DNA of 11,071 nt. It comes from Stephanodiscus triporus (Eukaryota > Bacillariophyta > Thalassiosirophyceae > Thalassiosirales > Thalassiosiraceae). The stretch lies in NCBI GenBank assembly GCA_036939755.1, contig JALLAZ010000961.1, positions 1-11,071 of the forward strand. The letters are read 5' to 3'. Shown here piece after piece: positions 1 to 7,720 of the stretch; the stretch's first letter is position 1, and every line of letters begins with the position of its first letter. Under the pieces are notes generated by a model. The model saw only the letters and a list, made by a program, of their open reading frames with translations, did no database searches and was not told the origin of the DNA. Made by a program: the position numbers and the translations under genes.

Positions 1-1281
1 ATGAGCACAATAAAACGTGAAGGGGTGTCATTCCAAAGCAGTCCCATTGAAGTCCATGCGCTGGAAGCCTGCTGACCTTTTCATTGAACCATTTCCATGT
101 AGTTCTGTCCATGGTTTGTTAGATATGATGCTGTGAGCGATAGTAATAACAAAGTTCGTGCAGAGGCAACTCATTGAACCTTCCTACTATCAATTCAAGA
201 GAAAATCTCATATTCTGGAGGGAAGGGAATGACTGCACGAACACATCTTGCCTCAAAAAGGAAGAGGGAGCAATTACAACATTCCTCAAGAGTGTACAAT
301 GATGAAATGTGTCGAGGTTGAGACTATTGACGTGGAAGGAATGTTGATGTGGAGCAATGAAGTACAATCCTTGAATGCCTCTTCTCCAATTGATCGAAGG
401 CCCTCTTCAAGTTTGACCTCCTTCAATGACCTGCACCTTCCGAATGCCTTATTACCGATGTCATTGACAGATGAAGGAATCATTATGCAGTGCAAGGAAG
501 TACAGCTAGAGAATGCGTAATTTCCAATCATTCAGAGGCCATCTGTCAGATTGACTTCATTTAATGATGTGCAACTGTCGAATGCGTTATCACCAATGTT
601 GGTGACAGATGAAGGAATCTTGATGCAGAGCAAGGAAGTACAACACAAGAACGCACACTCTGCAATCGTTCGGAGGCCATCGTGAAGCTCAACCTCCTTC
701 AATGACGTGCAACTTTTAAATGCTCTATTGCCAAGTTGGCGACAGATTATGGAACATTGATGCGGATCAACAAACTACACTCCTTGAATGCACTCCGTCC
801 AATCCTTCATAGGCCCTTTGTCAGATTGACCTCCCTCAATGACATGCAACTTTCAAATGCCATTTTGCCAAAGTTGGTGACAGACGATGGGATCTTGATC
901 TGTTGCAAGGAAGTACACTCCTTGAATGCCTCTTCTCCAATTGATCAAAGGCCCTCTGCCAGATTGACCTCCCTCAATGACCTGCACCTCCAAAATGCCG
1001 AATCGCCAATGTCAGTGACAGATAAAGGAATCTTGATGCGGAGCAATGAATTACACCACAATTGCATATTCACCAATTGATCAGAGGCCGTCGTGAAGCT
1101 CGACCTCCACCTGGTCAGCGCGACTTATAAATGTTTTCTCTGGTATATGCTCAACCGATGGATTATGGACGCGAATGCAAATCACATTTTTGGGAACCAC
1201 CGCACCCATCGTGAACAGGAAAAGGTCATTCATTGCCACGGTGGTTGTGTGGCTCCTTTTCCTGGCTGACATTGTTGTCAT
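1..1281 (-). pseudogene. BspA-like leucine-rich repeat protein, decayed, 3' end off window
   Basis: The minus strand encodes repeats of the TpLRR/BspA kind (LRR_5), with the signature I-P-S-S-V, I-G-x-x-A-F, C-x-S-L, V-x-L-x-E-G-L. In diatoms these form large families of unknown role, presumably protein-binding. A plausible start is ATG at 1279-1281, giving a short basic N-terminus, then the first degenerate repeat. Six repeat pairs follow, then a C-terminal part that is not LRR: 'LPLHELCYY' near 150-170, and after an in-frame TAA (119-121) the text 'GMTPLHVLLCS' running to base 1. I recall that tail as typical of diatom LRR proteins. The frame is broken by TGA at 1081-1083, 945-947, 807-809 and 532-534, TAA at 747-749 and 119-121, indels near 1060, 734 and between 315 and 340. 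No single product can be made, so this is a pseudogene. The family call is firm; the exact start is a guess. Confidence 0.85.
345..1120 (-). repeat. 138-bp tandem LRR-coding units (about 5.5 copies)
   Basis: Equivalent codons fall at 394-396, 532-534, 670-672, 807-809, 945-947 and 1081-1083, so spacings are 138, 138, 137, 138 and 136 bp. Each unit encodes two 23-residue leucine-rich repeats. The 137 and 136 spacings mark a one-base and a two-base loss that break the frame. The shared plus-strand core resembles 'gacctccctcaatgac' in every copy. Confidence 0.85.
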
Positions 1282-1293
1282 TTTTTATTGTTT

Positions 1294-1313
1294 GGGAGGG
1301 GGAGGGGGAGGGG
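1294..1313 (+). other. G-quadruplex-forming motif upstream of the LRR pseudogene
   Basis: The plus strand reads GGG-A-GGGGG-A-GGGGG-A-GGGG, four G tracts separated by single A loops, which is the classic intramolecular quadruplex pattern. On the minus strand it is a C/T tract that ends 13 bases before the predicted ATG of the LRR pseudogene, so it would lie in its 5' leader or core promoter. Function is not shown by sequence. Confidence 0.55.
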
Positions 1314-2142
1314 TGATTTGTGCAGGTGGCTGGAAGAATTTAGAAGACTGGGGGAGGAAGGCTAGTACTGCTAATAACCTCCCTCCTTCACGTGGAAGGA
1401 AAATACCAGCACTTGAAGGTGGGAGGGGGAATGCTGTACGATTTGAGCTGGCATCGCACAAAAAGGAGATGAGGCAAACTGAAAGTAACTGTTGAGACAA
1501 GGTGAGTGGATTATCAAGATTAAATTTACTCGTGGGGATGGCTGAGCTGGCGGTGCTTTTGTACCATACACCAACTTGTAACCGCTCCTCCACGCAAATC
1601 ACAGAATTGAGCTCAAGCTGGTAGTGAATGCATTTTTCCACAAGGCGCATTTGGGATGCGGATGTACCCAGGATCAGGGGGAATCAGGATTGTGGCGTAC
1701 GGGCATGGATTGGCACGGATGACCCGTCGCCTCGTGGGATTTTGCCGCACCACCCTCAATGAATAACGCCCTGGATTGCACCCAAGCATTTTTCCAGATG
1801 ATTCGCGACGCCTTCCATGGCTGGAAGGCAATGGCATAAGATCACGCCCCTTGCATGTTGGGCGCCGTTGGCAAAATGATATGGGCATGGTCATTGATTT
1901 GCTGGGACAAGAATCCGTCGTTCCCTGGACATGGTGGCACAATGGTGGAGGTGGTGGTAGGCGATTGGATTCAAGATGGAAGACGGGCAGATGATACAGC
2001 AATCAATCCCAACGACACGAGAGGACCAGATCATGACAATCCTCAAAATCATCATAGCATATATCTTGTGTAAACACAATGGTACATTATATTTAAGTAC
2101 CATTTGTTCATCTATTGAAAGTTGGCCTTCAAATTGCAGAGA
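1314..2142. other. Intergenic stretch without a firm gene
   Basis: Open frames here are short, overlap on both strands, and mostly show no family signature. Gly-rich and Pro-rich runs (for example near 1940-1960) come from simple GGT repeats. The only stretch with a hint of protein character is the plus-strand piece at 1626-1839, listed separately. The last part, from about 2050, is AT-rich and looks noncoding. Confidence 0.4.
1626..1839 (+). pseudogene. Possible decayed PDZ-like fragment
   Basis: One plus frame reads 'GAFGMRMYPGSGGIRIVAY' from about 1641, then stops near 1765. A second frame, starting about 1759, reads 'NNALDCTQAFFQMIRDAF' and stops with TAA at 1837-1839. Put in order, the two pieces recall a PDZ fold: a Gly-Phe-Gly-Met carboxylate-binding loop with a beta strand, then an 'aINn...' turn and the last helix. 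This is pattern reading across a frameshift, with no conserved residue that settles it. It would be the only plus-strand coding remnant in the window. It could equally be chance. Confidence 0.2.
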
Positions 2143-2162
2143 CTAGCTTGCACCTAAGCTAG
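2143..2162. other. Perfect 7-bp inverted repeat, 3' of the PUB pseudogene
   Basis: CTAGCTT and AAGCTAG are separated by a 6-base loop (GCACCT). It lies about 44 bases beyond the TAA of the PUB-domain pseudogene on the minus strand, so it could be a 3' UTR hairpin. A stem of this size also arises by chance, and no role can be assigned. Confidence 0.35.
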
Positions 2163-2205
2163 GAAAAGAAAATTTTCCCAAGGAAGCAACTCGCCTCTTG
2201 TTAGC

Positions 2206-2911
2206 TTACTTCATGTATTTCTTGTGGGCGGCATTCACCTTCTCCTATGCCATCCTCAACACATCGATATCGGCATCCTCGGCCAACTCCATCCCAATGC
2301 CGTCCTTTTGTTGGCACGAATCCCATGCATAGCAAAAGCAACTTGGCCCCAAGGAACAGCTTCACCTTCGTCTTGCACGCCTTATTCTCCGTGTTGATCT
2401 TCCTTTACTTTGGCTTGTCTGGGATTCTTCGTCACGTTGCTGATGTACGCCTTCAGGATTTTCAGGCAGTTTACCGCTGTCCCCCCCCCTTCGGCCCGGT
2501 ATGACAATGCCCTGTCAACGTACTCGTCCATCTTAGGAATACGGACGGCGCGGCCTTCTTGGGACCTTGCCATGCCCACCCCCCCCTCACTCTTCATGTT
2601 GCACTGCCTCCTCCACCACCCCCCGGAGGACTTTGTGCCGTATCGCATCGGGATTATACCCCATCAATCCCCGAGTTTGCTGTGCTCAGCTTCTTCCCAT
2701 TTGTTCACTGTGCACTCTTGCTTGTCCTTCTCCTCCAGCTCTGTGTGGATACGTGCGCGCACGTTCCTTGATTGTGTTTCTCCCATCTCCCTTTTGTGCG
2801 ACTGCACCATCCTCCTTCGTTCCTCTGGATCTCCATCATGTTCCCAGGGTCTTGGCGAAATCTCCCCGTCCCAAGAACCGTCCCTGCTGTCTCCTCGATT
2901 GACATCCTCCG
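2206..2911 (-). pseudogene. PUB-domain protein, 3' part (charged helical region + PUB), interrupted
   Basis: From 2911 down, the frame first encodes a strongly charged, helix-prone stretch ('DPEERRRMVQSHKREM') and then, from about 2535, a PUB domain. PUB (peptide:N-glycanase/UBA-related) domains bind the C-terminal tail of the p97/Cdc48 ATPase and occur in ubiquitin and ER-degradation factors. The PUB core is readable: 'NCLKILKAYISNVTKNP', then after a frameshift 'FLGAKLLLLCMGFVP', then 'ELAEDADIDVL'. The end is TAA at 2206-2208. Breaks: TGA at 2664-2666, an extra G at 2402-2403, another extra G at 2304-2305, TAG at 2245-2247. Both frameshifts sit in short G runs. A G9 run (plus-strand C9, 2481-2489) codes Gly-Gly-Gly. 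The 5' part of the same gene lies beyond the retrotransposon, at 7475-7666. PUB identity is by motif memory; I am fairly sure. Confidence 0.7.
2907..2911. repeat. Target-site duplication CTCCG, left copy
   Basis: CTCCG directly abuts the left LTR and recurs directly after the right LTR at 7475-7479. Five base pairs is the usual duplication length for Ty3/gypsy integrases. The match is exactly five bases; flanking bases differ on both sides. Confidence 0.65.
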
Positions 2912-3039
2912 CTGTCCTATGCTGAAAAGGACTAAATATAGTTGAATGACTTTGATGAATTAAAGTGAGCATAGAAAAGACTTAGTCTATGGTTTTAAAT
3001 ATATAAAACATAATAAAACGTGTAGATGAGCATATGATA
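2912..3039 (-). repeat. Left LTR (3' LTR of the minus-strand element)
   Basis: It is a direct repeat of 7340-7474. Shared blocks include 'gacttagtct', 'atggttttaaatatata', 'aaacataataaaacgtgt' and 'gatgagcatatgata'. Relative to the other copy it lacks four bases after 'agtct' and two after 'atatata'. A short inverted repeat, AGAC-TTA-GTCT, lies in the middle of both copies. On the minus strand its end is ...GGACAG, not a clean TG...CA pair. The integrase C-terminal frame runs straight into it. Confidence 0.85.
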
Positions 3040-3120
3040 TACTCGCCCATGCACTTTTGAATTGTGGGCGTGATGCGGCGGATGCTGACATATTGTGTAC
3101 GATCACCAGCACTGCAATTA

Positions 3121-4289
3121 AACTGTACCATTGTTGAAAATCTAAATGATGGTGAAAGGTCCTCATGCATATGTGGAGGGCATAATCTTTGCTTTCCTTT
3201 TGTACTTCTTTAAGAAGATGAGTACCTTGTTGTTGACTTGTATTCGTGATTCACGCGCTTTCTTCTCTTTGGCATTATTCTGAATTGCCTGCCATTGGTG
3301 GAGAGCTTTCTTTCATTCCCAATCAATGAATACTTTCTGACGAAAGATTAGATTATATCCGAAGGCCAATTGGGCTGGGGAATGGGGTCTATTAGCAGGA
3401 GTCGTGACTGGCAATGCAAATGCCCAAGCCTGGATGAGGGTATCAACATCTTCCCTCCAATTGCTGTCAAAGACTGTGGTGCGAATTCGCTCTTCAAGAG
3501 TACCAAAAATGCGTTCCACAATGGCATTTGCCAGTGGATTTTTGACTGTCATTGGTTTAGCTTTGATGCCGTAACTCAGTAGCAATTCCTGAAATTCAAT
3601 TCCCATGAATTATTTTACGTTCTCGTGCACGCATGCCAAAGGACGTGGGTAATGACTAACCAATTCAGATCAAATGCTTTGGATACCGCAATGGATGATG
3701 CGGTTGGAATCTGAGCAACCGCACACCAGTTTGTACCGGTGTCGACCATTCCAATGACATGTATATCAAACGTAATGATTTGTTTTGTCTCTTTGCATTT
3801 GTAGCGGATAGTCCATGGGCCGCCACAATCAATGTGGACTGTCTGCCAGGGCTCTTTGTTCCGCAAATCTGGCAAAGCTGGGAAAAGGGGTAGCTTTCCA
3901 TATGCTTTCTTGTTTGTGTGTTTGTTGCATTGGCAACTGTAGCAAGTATCAACGTGATTCAAGACACTCTTTGAAAGTCCTTTCCACGCAAATGTCTGGC
4001 CAATTGTATTGACCATTCGATTCTTTCCAGTGTGCTGTAGGACATTGTGGTACCATTCGACAAGGTGTTTGTGAACGCTCTCAGGTACCCAAACTTTGCC
4101 TTGAAAAGTGATGACATGGACTCCGTCCACACGGTTGGAGCTGATAGCATTCTTGTGCTTCCAACTTCTAATGATCTTCTGCATCTTTGGATCTTTCTGC
4201 TGCTCTTGCGTGATATGCCGCATGTCAACAGGAAAATCATCATTCGAATGATCCAAGTCCAAGTTGTTGATTGCCATCAGACTTTGCAT
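3121..4289 (-). pseudogene. Integrase domain of Ty3/gypsy pol, inactivated
   Basis: The zinc-binding HHCC module is intact: His at residues 81 and 86 ('YHNVLQHTG') and Cys at 116 and 119 ('CYSCQC'), counting from the Met at 4289. The first catalytic Asp is in 'HIDCGGPW' (codon 3828-3830). The second catalytic site should read His-Asp-Asn-Gly; here it reads His-Glu-Asn-Val (Glu codon 3622-3624), followed by TAA at 3610-3612. The catalytic Glu is kept in 'NAIVERIFGTLEERIR'. Towards the C-terminus there is TGA at 3313-3315, a basic segment, TGA at 3163-3165, and a GPF motif before a final frameshift. There is also a frameshift between the two halves near 3615-3660. The protein would have pasted the element's cDNA into the genome in the nucleus. 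Loss of the second Asp alone should abolish this. Confidence 0.85.
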
Positions 4290-4860
4290 GCTTGCTGTGG
4301 TACGTCGTCAGCCATCGGAAGTTGACTGAGACCGTCCACACCTGTGTTGTCTGTGCCTTTGACATGAACGAACTTGGGCTGGTATTCGGCATCAAGAAAG
4401 ATTTGCTCGTGCGTCAGATTTTGATGATCGGTGTAAATATTGACCTTGCATCCTTGAATGATTTGGTCGAAGTGTTTGCACGCTTTGACGCATGCAAGAA
4501 GTTCTTGTCCAGTGACTGTATACTTCAATTGTGCATCTTTTAGCTTTCCAGAAAAAATACTGATGTTTTTGCATTGCACCAATTGCATGTGTGCTGTTTG
4601 CATCAGGATATATGTCGAAAGGTTGATTTGGGTTTGGGTACTCTAGCATAATCGCCTCGGCGATTTTTGCTTTGAGTTGTTGCATTGCAGTTTCCTGCTC
4701 CTCCCCCAGACGAATTTGACATCCTTCCAAGTGAGCCGAGTGATTGGCTCACAAATTTCTGCATGTCAGATGATATGATTCTTGATAATGTTGATCGTGC
4801 CAAGGAATCCACGGACCTGCTTAATGTTCTTGGGTGACTGAATCCGCAAGATCAAATCTA
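4277..4860 (-). pseudogene. RT connection and RNase H domain, frameshifted
   Basis: The connection region 'VRGFLGTINIIKNH' is followed by TGA at 4766-4768, then 'AEICEPITRLT', the pattern typical of gypsy pol just after the RT thumb. RNase H follows in two frames. Its four acidic residues can all be found: Asp in 'YPDANSTHAIGAM' (4602-4604), Glu in 'TGQELLACV' (4502-4504), Asp in 'YTDHQNL' (4427-4429) and Asp in 'GVDGLSQLP' (4334-4336). Frameshifts lie near 4690 and near 4580. RNase H degrades the RNA of the RNA-DNA hybrid during cDNA synthesis. The catalytic set is preserved although the frame is not, which suggests descent from an active copy. Confidence 0.8.
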
Positions 4861-4861
4861 C

Positions 4862-5611
4862 TCAGGGTAGTGGTTTGTATCCCATCTGATTGAGTTCAAA
4901 ACCCAAATATTCTAACGACGTTTGACAAAAGCGACTCTTCTCCGTGCTGACTTGCATCCCAATCCATTTGAGTAGCTTGAGAGTTTGGCCAAGAATTGCA
5001 ATATGTTTTTCGAACGTGTTGCCTTTGAAATGCAGAATGTCATCAATGTAGGGGTATGGTCTATCTTTTCCCATGTTTATGAAAAGATTGACAAATTGAG
5101 CTTGGAAAATATCTGAAGCTGGCATGACTCCCATTGGTAGGGTCAAGCATTCGTACGCTCCAAATGGCATAATAATGGCGAAAAGGCTTTGCGCTTCTTC
5201 ATCCAAAGGAATAGAAGGATAACCCATATTCAAATCGAGACTTGAAGCAAACGTAAATCATTTGATTGACGTGAGAATTTCTTCTGTCGTCAAAAGCAGG
5301 AATTCTCGTCAGACAAGCCACTCGATAACGTTTCGAAAGTCAATAATAGCTGGGCTAGCCCATTTGCATTCTCTGTATTCCTCAGGATTGAGACGAAGAA
5401 GGGCTCCGATATCAAATTATCTGTAGAATTTGTCTTCAATAACCACATGATCTTTGACCGGGATTGCATATGGTTTGGATCGACGTGGGATCGCATCGGG
5501 TTGCAGACGAAGCTTTACTGGCTCTCCTGTGTAGTAACCTTTGTCTCCTTGAAAGACTGCATCATGATCGCTAAGCGTACGAAAGAGTAATGCTTGCTGC
5601 TTGGTTGACAA
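4862..5611 (-). pseudogene. Reverse transcriptase domain, with internal deletion and stops
   Basis: The start matches the gypsy pre-RT pattern ('DAVFQGDKGYYTGEPV', then 'PYAIPVKDH'). It continues through 'CKWASPAIIDFRNVIEW', 'FTFASSLDLNMGYPSIPL', 'FGAYECLTLPMGVMPAS' and the catalytic 'YIDDIL' (YIDD at 5039-5050). Between SPAI and IDFR about ten residues expected in this family are missing, including the Ile-Pro-Lys-Lys-Asp-Gly segment with a conserved Lys; the deletion keeps the frame. Stops: TAA 5416-5418, TGA 5309-5311, TGA 5258-5260, TGA 4862-4864. The first catalytic Asp (in 'SLDLNMGY') and both YIDD Asp are kept. It would have copied the element RNA into DNA in cytoplasmic particles. Confidence 0.85.
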
Positions 5612-5874
5612 ATTGACTCGTCGCGTTTCACTACTTTGAGGAGATCTGGCTTGACATACACTGCTTTTGTGAAGCTTGGGGCTGGTTTGGATACCGCCAA
5701 AAATAGATTTGACTGTTTTTGTGCAAGTGTGCTGGGCTTAGATATGACTTTGTCATTTTGCATTGATTTGGATGGCTGTCTTCGATACACCCCACATAAT
5801 GCTTGAATGCTAGCTACTATCCAATGATTCTTTGAAATCATCGGAACTTCGATGTCGTTGCCCCAAGTAATCAA
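5515..5874 (-). pseudogene. Protease-to-RT linker of pol
   Basis: This stretch follows the protease in the same frame after a TGA (5884-5886) and begins 'LITWGNDIEVPMISKNHW'. It is a low-motif, basic linker between protease and reverse transcriptase, of a kind common in gypsy polyproteins. Its frame overlaps the start of the RT frame, so a frameshift lies near 5605-5620. No catalytic residues are visible. Confidence 0.6.
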
Positions 5875-5883
5875 TTTCGTGGT

Positions 5884-6234
5884 TCAAGATGTGTCGATAC
5901 CGAGATTGTCCATCATGTCAATGCCCATTATAACTCCGAATACAAAGTCACCTGATTCTTTGGGAGCAATTTCGAACGTTGCACTGAACATCCTGTGATG
6001 ACTCAAGTGCGGAAGACGGATACTACCGTGAACTGTCATTTGGAATTTGGTGTTCATATTTCCTGTCGCCGTAGCATATGACTGGCCAGAGATTGACTCG
6101 AATTCGTAGCCAAGAGTCTCTGCGACATTGTGGGACATGATAGCGTACCCCGTGCATCCGTTATCAATGAAGATGGTCGTTCCGAAACGAGAGCCATCTT
6201 TGGGAGGCGCTTCGATGACTGTGATTCCGTTCAC
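5884..6234 (-). pseudogene. Retroviral-type aspartic protease, active site altered
   Basis: The segment 'IFIDNGCTGYAIMSHNVA' is the pepsin/retropepsin active-site region; retropepsins normally have Asp-Thr-Gly or Asp-Ser-Gly. Here the triplet is Asp-Asn-Gly (about 6157-6165), one G-to-A change away from a Ser codon AGC. The later 'FGVIMGIDMMDNLGI' matches the flap-distal hydrophobic-Gly motif and the helix after it. The domain ends at TGA 5884-5886, a stop inside what was one pol frame. It would have cut the gag-pol polyprotein within particles. The Ser/Thr-to-Asn change at the active site should greatly weaken it. Confidence 0.8.
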
Positions 6235-6364
6235 TTGATCTTTGTTTGAAGATGAACCATCATTGCAGAAGCGTCATCAGAAGAGTAGTTAAGATCTGAG
6301 AAACGATTGTCATCCAATTTGATTTTGGGTTCTTTGTTGATGCGAACCATGTGCGTCTTTTTTG

Positions 6365-7286
6365 TTAATTTGTTTGCCGATTGGGTAGAATGCAATTCCT
6401 TCTCTTGGTTCCATTCTTCTTATTATAAGGATTGTTGGGACAGTTTTTCCAATCATGAGCCCCATCATGCTTCTTGCACGGATTCGGCTTCAATTTCTTA
6501 TTGTCATTGGACTGTCCTCCTTTGTTTTTATCTTTGGGATTTGCTTTCTTTTCCAAGATTGTGACTTCTTCCTTCAAGCTGAGTTTTACGTCGATCATAG
6601 ATAGCAAGTCGAGAATTTTGTCTTCGTCTTCTAGATCGTTGCCACCGTCTCCACAATACTTTCCATAAGCTTTGAGTGGGAGGCTTGCTGTAATAACCTT
6701 GTTTAATCCCTCAATGTCGTATTCGTGGGCAAATATTCCGAGAAATGGGATCAGCTTGTTGATCTGAAAGAACCGTTGTGCGCCATTTCGAAGAGTGATT
6801 CCAGATGGGATTTTGGTTAGTCCCTGATCTAACGCCTTGCATTGCTGTTTGTAAGCCTTCGGCCTGAACGTCTTTTTTCCCAGCCTTTGTAACAGTCCAA
6901 CGAATGCGTCTTTGTTGACGTTATTCCAATTGTCGACAGCTTCCTGAATCTCCTCTCAGTTGTCTTTAACTTGACCGGTCAGTGCTCGGTTTAAAGTTTG
7001 CGCCAATGTTCTTGAATCGCCTTTTTGCCATAGTTCGTAAGAGTTCCCCAATCCGACTATTTGACTCATGAGATTCACGAGACTAGCATGATTGTCTCCA
7101 GTTTTGAAGCATTGAATTTGCTCAATCACTTCTGAATCGTCTGCCTCGTAGAATTTGGCTTTGATTTGGTCATCTTGGTTTTGGATCTTTAAACTGCAAA
7201 ACGATTTTGGTTTGAGTTTTGTTCGCTTGCGAGGCTTTGTTGCCGCCGCGTTCCAAAGTTTGCTTCGATTGATCGTTCTTCGTCAT
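6365..7286 (-). pseudogene. gag-like nucleocapsid protein with Cys/His knuckle
   Basis: ATG at 7284-7286 starts a basic N-terminus. A one-base insertion or two-base loss near 7175 changes frame. From there one frame is open down to 6365 except for a single TGA at 6956-6958. The middle has helical gag-like text ('FRPKAYKQQCKALDQ', 'QRFFQINKLIPFLGIF'). A Lys/Asn-rich region precedes a zinc-knuckle variant, 'CKKHDGAHDWKNC' (C-x2-H-x3-H-x4-C). Downstream, at about 6240-6365, the pol frame continues as 'KEPKIKLDDNRFSDL' before another shift into the protease. Gag would coat the element RNA. Assignment rests on position and the knuckle; the central part has no motif I can name. Confidence 0.75.
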
Positions 7287-7339
7287 TGTGAGCGAATGAA
7301 CGTGATTGATCCTTTCAATACTAGTTAATTTGATCAAAA

Positions 7340-7474
7340 TGTCCAATGCTGATAAGGACTGAATGTAATTGAATTGACTTAGATGAATAAAAGCGAACTT
7401 AGAATAGACTTAGTCTAAATATGGTTTTAAATATATAGAAAACATAATAAAACGTGTAAATGAGCATATGATAA
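7340..7474 (-). repeat. Right LTR (5' LTR of the minus-strand element)
   Basis: It is a direct repeat of 2912-3039 at about 90 percent identity by eye. As the 5' LTR it should hold the element promoter and start site; 'TATATATT' on the minus strand near 7430 is a candidate TATA box. The minus-strand outer end reads TTATCATATG and the inner end GGACA, so canonical TG...CA termini are absent. The sequence just inside (TTTTGATCAAATTAACTAG) does not look like a tRNA-complementary primer site. Confidence 0.85.
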
Positions 7475-7479
7475 CTCCG
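7475..7479. repeat. Target-site duplication CTCCG, right copy
   Basis: It matches 2907-2911 exactly and touches the outer end of the right LTR. With the left copy it fixes the insertion point inside a coding frame. Confidence 0.65.
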
Positions 7480-7666
7480 TCCCCCCGTTGTGACGAATAA
7501 GACGACGACGACGGATGACGGACGGCGTAGCGCGGCGAGAGGACGACGTGTCGTCGAAGACCCCCGTCCAGCTCGTCACGCGCTCTCTCGCGTCGGCGGC
7601 GTAAACGGAGGTGTCTAATCCATTCGTATCCGTCGACGTGTCGCGCGTGCGGCGGGGATAATACAT
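7475..7666 (-). pseudogene. 5' part of the PUB-domain gene, upstream of the insertion
   Basis: From ATG at 7664-7666 the minus strand is open to the insertion point with no stop. The text is rich in Arg, Thr and Asp ('TSSSRRATPSVIRRRR'). At the duplicated CTCCG the codons are ACG GAG on this side and GAG GAT GTC on the far side of the element. Counting the duplicated bases once, the frame passes straight into the charged helical region at 2906 and on to the PUB domain. The stretch is markedly GC- and CpG-rich compared with its surroundings. I recognise no domain in it. The start codon is the first Met in this frame; a TATA-like box lies about 60 bases upstream. The real N-terminus could lie elsewhere. 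Confidence 0.5.
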
Positions 7667-7720
7667 GAGCCACGTTCTCCTCTCTGTCAGGTTCTAGTAG
7701 TAGCCCTAAAAAGATCGTGC

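Larger units (their letters stand above)
2912..7474 (-). mobile_element. Degenerate Ty3/gypsy LTR retrotransposon (about 4.56 kb)
   Basis: The element is transcribed on the minus strand: LTR, gag with a Cys/His knuckle, aspartic protease, reverse transcriptase with YIDD, RNase H, integrase with HHCC and a GPF module, LTR. Integrase lying after RNase H places it in Ty3/gypsy (Metaviridae-type) rather than Ty1/copia. It is flanked by CTCCG on both sides and sits inside the coding frame of the PUB-domain gene. At least ten stops and several frameshifts disrupt the gag-pol frame, and catalytic residues of protease and integrase are changed, so it cannot move by itself. The two LTRs differ at roughly a dozen of 125 aligned positions plus small gaps, as for an old insertion. 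No clear primer-binding site (a TGG-led tRNA complement) or polypurine tract was found. Confidence 0.9.

Noticed and set aside
1..20. LTR fragment at the left edge (acaataaaacgtg resembles LTR text)
   Set aside because: The match is about a dozen bases and falls in the coding text of the LRR C-terminal part ('HVLLCS'), so it is coincidence.
248..1080. Plus-strand frames over the LRR units
   Set aside because: They are antisense shadows of the repeats; the minus strand gives the clear LRR consensus.
1285..1650. 121-residue minus frame upstream of the LRR start
   Set aside because: Pro-rich end comes from the G-tract motif; no domain signature and it overlaps another frame of equal quality.
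2410..2925. 171-residue plus-strand frame
   Set aside because: It is Ser/Pro/Cys-rich and lies antisense to the recognisable PUB and charged helical region.
2912..7474. Ty1/copia assignment, suggested by the gag knuckle
   Set aside because: Integrase lies after RNase H and carries a GPF module, and RT reads YIDD with a gypsy-type lead-in; copia has integrase before RT.
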